DNA of 14,957 nt from Chrysochromulina tobinii (lineage: Eukaryota > Haptophyta > Prymnesiales > Chrysochromulinaceae), in contig JWZX01000492.1 in the NCBI GenBank assembly GCA_001275005.1, positions 1 to 14,957 on the forward strand, read 5' to 3'. A program made the translations under genes and the position numbers. Shown here piece after piece: positions 6,892 to 12,176 of the stretch (within the stretch, counting starts at the first letter, position 1; each line of letters opens with the position of its first letter). Under the pieces are notes generated by a model, which saw nothing but the letters and a program-made list of their open reading frames with translations, searched no databases and was not told the DNA's origin.

Positions 6892-9241
6892 ATGCTCCGG
6901 CGGAGCCTCGCCCTCTGCGAGCGACGCCTCGTCTCTGCGGCACGGCACGGCGTGCCGCCGTCGCGCACTGCTCAGCTTTTCGAGACGGCCGCCGATGGCG
7001 ACTCGAGGCCTGAGCTACAGCATCGCCACCTGCATCGAGTGCCGGCGAGCGCAAGCTGGATGGACGGCCACTCGGCACGGCACTTGAACAGAGCGATCAG
7101 AAGAGCTGTGCGCACTCTCCGAACATCGGCAGTGGCGACGGGCCCAGAGAAGATCAGCCCTGCACCCAAGGCTGCCATCAGTCCTCCGCTACTTAGTCCG
7201 AGGGCTCATTGGCTGTTGGGGCGAACGCCCTCGCACATATACGCCCAATTGACTCTGCTGACTTCCTTGTACAGCGTGCAGCAGTTTGGCGCGGGCGCGG
7301 TCGCTGCGTGCGCTCCCGCGTTGCTCACCGGCCTCGGCATGCAAGAGTCGCTGGGCTTCGTCGTCGCCCTGCCGAGCTTCGCCGGCTTGCTGTTCAACTT
7401 GCCAGGCGGCATCCTCATCGACCGTGCCGGCAAGAAGAAGCCCCTGATCGTGAGCACGTACGTGCAGGGCGTGAGCTGCATGGCGATGGCTGCCTCCCAC
7501 GGGCTCATGCTCCTCGTTCCGAGTCGCTTCGGCATGGGCGTGAGCTTCTCAATCTGGTCGACAGCGATGGACGCTTACCAAGGCGACATTGTGAATCGAT
7601 GCGACCCTCACTTCAAAGGACGCGCCTTGGGGATCGTGGCGATGACCTCGAACCTGGCGTATGCGGTGGGACCACTGGCGGGCGGCTGGCTCGCCAACGC
7701 CACTCCCTTCGGTGTGACGGCGCCCTTGCTGTTTGTCGGGGCGAGTTCGCTACTCACAGTGCCCATGATCAATGTGATCATGGAGGAGACACCGTCGGAG
7801 CTGCTGCGACCGACCCGGCCCGTGCCCAAGACCGTCTCCATCCCCCTCCGCCCCCTGCGCCTCTCGTGGCTGCAAAAGAGGATGAGAGAGGAACCGACGT
7901 TTGTGCTCTCTCCCCGCTCCGAACTCCCTGACGAAGCTTTCATTAGCTTCGATGAGCTGCGCGAGATCGAGCAGATTGCGAAGACCAAAGCCCAGGGCTC
8001 GTTGCTCGACCCTCTCCCCGCGGCGAGCGTCGAGGACTTCAGGGAGCTGCTCCGCGACCCGAACCAGCAGGCTATCTTCATGACGCAGGTGAGAGCCCTT
8101 GATGACCTCTCATGACCTCTCATGACGAAGGTGATCCTCCAAGTCGGCGGCGCTGATGGCCTCTAGATGGTCTCTTGAGAGCCCTTGATGACCTCTGATG
8201 GCCTCTCATGACGCAGGTGATCCTCCAAGTCAGCGGCGCCGCGTACCTGACCATCGTGCCGCTCAGCGCCATCGCCGCCTTCGGATCGACGCCCCTCGAA
8301 TTAGGCTCCCTGTACGCTGATGACCTCTGATGACATCTCGAATTAGGCTCCCTGTACGCTGATGACCTCTGATGACATCTCGAATTAGGCTCCCTGTACG
8401 CTGATGACCTCTGATGACCTCTGATGACATCTCGAATTAGGCTCCCTGTACGCTGATGACCTCTGATGGCCTCTTGATAGCCTCTTGATGACCTGCTGAT
8501 GAGCGCGGATGTCGAATTGGGCTCCTGGTACTGGAACTCAATTGGAACTCAATTGGAACTCAATTGGAATTGGAACTCAATTGGAACTCAATTGGAATTG
8601 GAATTAATTGGAACTCAATTGGATGTCGAATTGGGCTCCTGGAACTCCGTCCTCGTGGAACCATGATCGCCTCTTGATGACACTTGATGGCCTCTGATGG
8701 CCCCTGATGACGTGCGGATGACCCCTGATGAACCTGATGACCTATTGATGACCCCTGATGACCAGTGATGACCTCTGATGATTGCCTCCCTCCCAACAGG
8801 TACTCGGTCCTCGGCGTCATGGGCATCATAGGGGGCCCCGTCGGTGGCCTCCTAACCGATACCATAGGGCGCAAGCGCACCATCTATCTTGGCGCCGCAA
8901 TGATGGGCGTCGCGTTTGGCTCGATGCCGTTGTGCGGTTCACACATGGGCTTCCTCCTGGCTATGTCCTTGTCTGGGCTCGGGGATTCGATCCTTGGGAA
9001 TGCATCGGCGGCGATGGTGGTGGATGTGACTCCCGAGAATCGGCGCGGGATCCAAAGCGGCATGTCCAGCCAGGTGGGGGACATGATCTACATCTTCGCA
9101 CCCATTGGGCTGACGGCCATCGCGACAGCCACATCCTATGATGCTGCCTTTGCCACGGTGGCAGGACTGCTGACGCTCTCGACGGTGGGCTTTGCACGCA
9201 CGGCATCCGGCTTTATCGAACGAAAGTCACGTAGGGTCTAA
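6892..9241 (+). CDS. Major facilitator superfamily transporter, three exons
   Basis: Exons 6892-8088, 8217-8311 and 8800-9241 join in phases 0 and 2 to give 577 residues ending SGFIERKSRRV. A basic N-terminus, MLRRSLALCERRLVSAARHG, could be an organelle presequence; membrane segments begin after about residue 110. The loop GGILIDRAGKKKPLI is MFS motif A between TM2 and TM3, and GGLLTDTIGRKRTI repeats it between TM8 and TM9, so the protein should have 12 helices. The half-proteins are separated by a long hydrophilic loop rich in Pro, Glu and Arg. The style is that of DHA1-like drug or metabolite exporters, but the substrate cannot be read from the sequence. An in-frame GTG nine bases upstream was passed over for the ATG. 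The middle exon encodes only VILQVSGA to ELGSL, and the junction GSL|YSVLGVMGIIGG restores TM7-TM8 and supports the splice. Confidence 0.88.
8089..8216 (+). other. 128-nt intron built from an 86-bp tandem duplication with a ghost exon start
   Basis: The exon end is catgacgcag|gtgaga and the acceptor catgacgcag|gtgatcc. Bases 8119-8153 match 8205-8239 at 33 of 35 positions, and the first 42 intron bases match 8175-8216, both with an 86-base shift. The internal copy therefore includes a second potential acceptor (acgaag|gtg at 8130). Reading on from it gives VILQVGGADGL then stop; the real exon gives VILQVSGAAYL. Confidence 0.88.
8295..8460 (+). repeat. Four copies of the exon-2 3' end and its donor site
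   Basis: The string ctcgaattaggctccctgta, followed by cgctgatgacctctgatga, starts at 8295 (the real exon end), 8337, 8379 and 8431. Spacings are 42, 42 and 52, the last carrying one extra ctgatgacct. Each copy repeats the donor ct|gtacgctg. Only the first donor keeps the transporter open; each retained unit adds an in-frame TGA. Confidence 0.95.
8312..8799 (+). other. 488-nt intron of the transporter gene, almost wholly repetitive
   Basis: The donor is ct|gtacgc in phase 2 and the acceptor ctcccaacag|gtactcgg; joined, they encode GSL|YSVLG. The interior has exon-end copies (to 8460), then tgatggcctc repeats, a 12-mer array (8532-8622), two degenerate exon-edge copies (from 8512 and 8626), and another tgatgacc array to 8780. 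No independent gene is present. Confidence 0.9.
8532..8622 (+). repeat. Array of ggaactcaatt-type 12-mers inside an intron
   Basis: The unit tggaactcaatt is repeated with occasional shortened ggaatt units. The array is bracketed by two copies of ggatgtcgaattgggctcct (8507-8526 and 8621-8640). It is locally AT-rich against a GC-rich gene. Confidence 0.9.
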
Positions 9242-9786
9242 GGTAGCGTGTGACGGTCGGGAGCATGCACCGCTACTCGACCGACACCGAGTACTCATCT
9301 TATTACTGCGGTATAGGCGACAGTACTACGCAACTCGCAAGAGATAGGATAGTTTCCTATGATAAATAATGTGTCATGGCTCTCCGCCGTCCGAGGAGCA
9401 ATTCTTCGCGATCCGTTTATCGCGTTACGGTGTGAGGCCGGGCTGCGACGCCTATACGGTGGCGCCTAACGTCGGTTCGTCACGTTGTGGCGCCTCTTCC
9501 ACTCAATCCCGTCTCTTCCGGTCTCCTGCCGGGACACACTCGGACCGGACGAATGGAAGGCTGACTCGCTTGTACCATGTACTATAATGAGCTCAGGCCT
9601 CAGCAGGGTATCGGAGGGGGGCCGCCGGTGTATCTTCAATCTTGCATGAAGCCGCCCGCATTCATGGCGGCGGGTCTTTGGCGTTTCTCTTGTGGCATCG
9701 AGCCCCGCGCCCCACGAGGGTGCGGCTCAGACGACGGCCGCCTTCGAGTCGACCTCGCCCGCCATGCCCAAGATCTCGACCCAAGA
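9242..9786. other. Intergenic space between convergent genes
   Basis: This follows the transporter stop and lies beyond the 3' end of the homeobox gene on the other strand. Open frames here are short and lack domain signal. I see no RNA gene, repeat or clear polyadenylation signal, only plain mixed-composition sequence. Confidence 0.5.
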
Positions 9787-9809
9787 TCACAGTTGCATGT
9801 CCAAGCCCG

Positions 9810-10145
9810 TCATACTGTTGGCGCCGCGCCAGTCGATAACCAGTCGAAGGCCTTGTCGACGTTCAGGTCGTTCGAGTTGGTTAGAGTTGGTCCCATAATC
9901 TGAGCCGTTGGCCGAGGTGTCTGTCGAGGACTGCTCGAATTTGGCGAGACGCGCCGTCGGAGGCGCCATCTGCAGCGACGGCACGGTCTTTCCGGAGTGC
10001 GACTGCTCCTGCGACGGGGAGGCCAACGACGAGGGAGTGCTCGAGTTTTTCTCGTAGTGGCCTCAGTTCTTGTCGGAAGCGCACGGTGCCTTCTTGGTCC
10101 GCAAGTGCGACGCTCCCGACGGGTCCGAGCACGGCCGCATCGCAG
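9810..10145 (-). pseudogene. Out-of-frame remnant of the homeobox gene C-terminus
   Basis: Two minus-strand pieces in other frames have clean, GC3-biased, Ser-rich coding sequence. One reads SDPSGASHLRTKKAP, then an in-frame TGA, then SSLASPSQEQSHSGKTVPS to SANGSDYGTNS. The other continues as NDLNVDKAFDWLSTGAAPTV-stop at 9810. The switch between them falls exactly at a 10-bp tandem duplication (gagttggt-ta-gagttggt at 9874-9891). The break from the homeodomain frame lies near 10110-10135. The pattern is one small indel, one nonsense change and one 10-bp insertion. Introns or assembly errors are the alternatives. Confidence 0.55.
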
Positions 10146-10751
10146 TGGTCGCTTGCCTCGTCCCTCTCCATGGACTCGTCGCCGTCCTTCGCCGAGCGGC
10201 TCGCGATGCCGGGGCGCTGCATCACCGACGACTCCATCTTGGGGTAGGGCTTCTTGGACGCCTTGATGAGGTTGCGGTCGCGCCGGTTCGAGCGCCGGTT
10301 CTGGAACCACACCTGGATCTGCGTCGCGTCGAGCGAAGTGAAGGGGCGTGGCAAGCCAGGTCAGCAAAGGTGTAGAGAGGGAGAGATCTGCTGCTAATCT
10401 GCTGCGGTACTGCTGCGGTGGAGCCCCCGGGTACGTCGCAAGTAGGAGTGGTTAAAAGGAAGGTTGAAGGGAGCCAGGCCGCGCTCGCAAGGACGGCCGT
10501 GCGCGCGCAGATACCTGCCGCTGCGATACTTCCAAGTCCGTTGCGAGCCTCTGGCGCATGTGCAGGGGAGGGTCGTTCTCGATCTCGTACATTTGCTCGA
10601 GCAAGTAAAGCGCCGACGACGAGATGATCCAGCGCCCACTGATGGGATTATCGATGGCGCTCAGGAGCTGAGGGCTCGCCGGCTGCACGCACACGCGGCC
10701 GCAGGGGGGCATTCCGTAGATCGGGGCCTTCATCGTCATTTCATCGCACAT
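9881..10751 (-). CDS. Homeodomain protein, two exons, probably with a disrupted C-terminus
   Basis: Minus-strand exon 1 (10751-10515) ends ATDLEVSQRQ at a cag|gtatct donor. Exon 2 (10318-9881) follows a gacgcag acceptor and starts IQVWFQNRRSNRRDRN. Joined in phase 0 they give a full homeodomain from GRWIISSSALYLLEQMY (helix 1) through DPPLHMRQRLATDL (helix 2) to helix 3, with the invariant Trp, Phe, Asn and Arg (WFQNRR) in place. It should bind DNA in the nucleus. N-terminal to it is a Cys-containing stretch (MCDEMTMKAPIYGMPPCGRVC). The chosen ATG may not be the true start: a ccttccag acceptor lies just upstream at about 10780 and the frame stays open to it. Read in the homeodomain frame, the C-terminus stops at 9881 within a 10-bp duplication. 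Codon bias says the original frame changed earlier, so the homeodomain is certain and the C-terminus is not. Confidence 0.8.
10319..10514 (-). other. 196-nt intron interrupting the homeobox before helix 3
   Basis: On the minus strand the donor is cggcag|gtatctg and the acceptor cgacgcag|atccaggtg. The splice falls between Gln and Ile of SQRQ|IQVWFQNRR, immediately before the helix 3 WFQN core. The intron lacks the TGATGACC arrays seen in the plus-strand genes. Confidence 0.85.
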
Positions 10752-11090
10752 CACACAGACCTGGTTACAGACCTGGAAGGACGGATGGAAAATTTTGTGG
10801 AGATTTTGTGGGAAAATTTGACCGGAATTATACCAAATGAAAACCCGGATTTATCGGAAGACCCGACTTTTCGGGCGGTCCGAGGTCCGATATATGTACA
10901 CTGGAAGCGTACATTGAATTCCTGTACGCGTACATGTAGTCCGAAGGATCGACCCTGGTATCTCAATTCATACAAGTCTGTTTGCGCGCCTTTGTTAGCG
11001 CCTTTGCGATTGGTCGATGGACGTTGCCGCAAATAGATGGTAATAGATGGGTTCACCTAGGGTTCATCAAGAGGGGAAGGAGGAGCGACC
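10752..11090. other. AT-rich gap upstream of the homeobox gene
   Basis: Bases from about 10780 to 11060 are clearly richer in A and T than the flanks (runs such as ttttgtgggaaaatttg). A minus-strand open frame crosses it, but its translation has no domain signal or codon bias. It is probably promoter, 5' UTR or first intron of the homeobox gene. A tandem acceptor-like ccaggtctgt pair, 12 bases apart, lies at about 10758-10780. Confidence 0.45.
10896..10934. promoter_or_regulatory. Cluster of GTAC sites with a 12-bp perfect palindrome
   Basis: TGTACGCGTACA at 10923-10934 is a perfect palindrome. GTAC also occurs at 10896 and 10909, so four GTAC cores fall in 39 bases (10896, 10909, 10924, 10930). 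It sits about 170 bases upstream of the homeobox start. A dimeric transcription-factor site is plausible but no factor can be named. Confidence 0.3.
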
Positions 11091-12059
11091 TCAGGTAGAC
11101 AGGAGGTCTTGGCGACTGAGCGGCATGACGGCAGCGCCTTGAATCTCGCGCAATCTCAGGTTGCATGCCAAGAACTCCTCGTAGCCTCGCTCGCCGTGGT
11201 CGTCGTACGTGAAGCCATCGCCCCTGAAGAGGCCCTTGAGGCCCAACTCGTCCCAGAGGAACTGCCGCACCTGGACGAGAGACGGCGACGGGCCGAGTCG
11301 CAGGAAACGCTGAAGGCTCATGTAATGCTCGCTCGGGGATTCTCCCGTCGAGGGATCCCGCCCAGCGAGGTTGGCCCCGAGCATGTCGTAGCCCGCCTGC
11401 GCTTGAATGTCGGCAAATGGCATGCTCTGGATCGTGGGCAAGTGGTGGTGCACACGCTGCCAGGCTTCGGGGTACTGCGATTCCAGCACCCGTGCCACAC
11501 CAGCCCACGTGGCGCGCTCGGCTGCCACCGACGCGGCTGGGAAGATACACAGCTGGAAGAGCTTCGGGCGGGGTCCGTGCAGCTTTGCATCGAGCCACGA
11601 CTGGCCCATGCCAAGTCGCAAGCACACCTCGCGCGCCGAAAGCCCGAGGAATCCCTCGCGCAGCGCGTCGGCCCCAAACACCCAAGAGGCCCGCTTCCAA
11701 GAGTCTGCAGAGAGGAGCTCGCCAAAGCTCGGGTCGCCCAGCTCGCCGTGTATCACGCGCCCGGCGAGTGGGCACTCGACGAGGATTGCCTCGAGCTCAT
11801 CGCGCGCCGTCTGGTCGCTGGCGCCGGCCCGCCACAGCAGGAGGAAGCGGTCGGCGTGGCTGACTGCCGCGCCGCTGCCGCCAGCAGCGGCCGCCGCAGC
11901 TGCAGCCGCCTGTTTCTCTCTCTTTGCCGCCTCCTTGGCGGCCAGAAATTTGCAGATGGCGAGGAGTGGTTGGGCGGGGCGTGTGTGCAGGACCTCGAGC
12001 ACCGCCGCGGCCAACGCCTCGTGGACGCCGTTCGCAGCTAGAAACTCGCGGCCCGACAT
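11091..12059 (-). CDS. Protein with N-terminal Dpy-30/RIIa-like motif, otherwise unrecognised
   Basis: The ATG at 12059 gives 322 residues. Residues 2-42, SGREFLAANGVHEALAAAVL then EVLHTRPAQPLLAICKFLAA, have the pattern of a Dpy-30/RII-alpha docking motif: a first helix ending in a Leu-rich stretch, a short RP turn, then an aliphatic helix ending FLA. Such motifs dimerise and dock partners in flagellar and histone-methylation complexes. A Lys/Glu and poly-Ala linker (43-60) follows. The remaining 250 residues look well conserved in composition (many Trp, Phe, Tyr; for example MPFADIQAQAGYDMLGANL and RQFLWDELGLKGLFRGDG), but I do not recognise the fold. The open frame extends upstream to 12272, but that part is the antisense shadow of the divergent gene. 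No introns are seen. A flagellar or scaffold role is only an inference from the docking motif. Confidence 0.75.
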   Translation of the reverse strand: MSGREFLAANGVHEALAAAVLEVLHTRPAQPLLAICKFLAAKEAAKREKQAAAAAAAAAGGSGAAVSHADRFLLLWRAGASDQTARDELEAILVECPLAGRVIHGELGDPSFGELLSADSWKRASWVFGADALREGFLGLSAREVCLRLGMGQSWLDAKLHGPRPKLFQLCIFPAASVAAERATWAGVARVLESQYPEAWQRVHHHLPTIQSMPFADIQAQAGYDMLGANLAGRDPSTGESPSEHYMSLQRFLRLGPSPSLVQVRQFLWDELGLKGLFRGDGFTYDDHGERGYEEFLACNLRLREIQGAAVMPLSRQDLLST

Positions 12060-12176
12060 GAGCAAAAGCGTTCCCAAGCTGGAACCGTGAAGAGCCAAAC
12101 CTACGGAATACTGTAGGAGCGCGATGTGCGAAGGCCTTGCTGCACTTGTAAAGACAGCTCGCCTTTTCCACGCGCG
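12060..12176. promoter_or_regulatory. Compact divergent promoter region
   Basis: Only 117 bases separate the starts of the minus-strand Dpy-30-like gene and the plus-strand Skp1/F-box/LRR gene. Both promoters and 5' UTRs must fit here or overlap the coding regions. No core element is obvious. The call is based on spacing. Confidence 0.4.

Noticed and set aside
8295-8622. CRISPR-like regular repeats
   Set aside because: Units are exon-end copies and 12-mers without unique spacers, and they lie inside an intron of a transporter gene.
9577-9903. Plus-strand open frame beyond the transporter
   Set aside because: It overlaps the protein-like minus-strand homeobox C-terminus and has weak codon bias and no recognisable motif.
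10751-11056. Minus-strand open frame as an upstream coding exon of the homeobox gene
   Set aside because: The translation has no domain signal, no GC3 bias, and the region is AT-rich; it fits promoter or intron better.
11109-12041. Long plus-strand open frame opposite the Dpy-30-like gene
   Set aside because: Its translation lacks motifs, while the minus strand has conserved-looking aromatic motifs and a sensible start.
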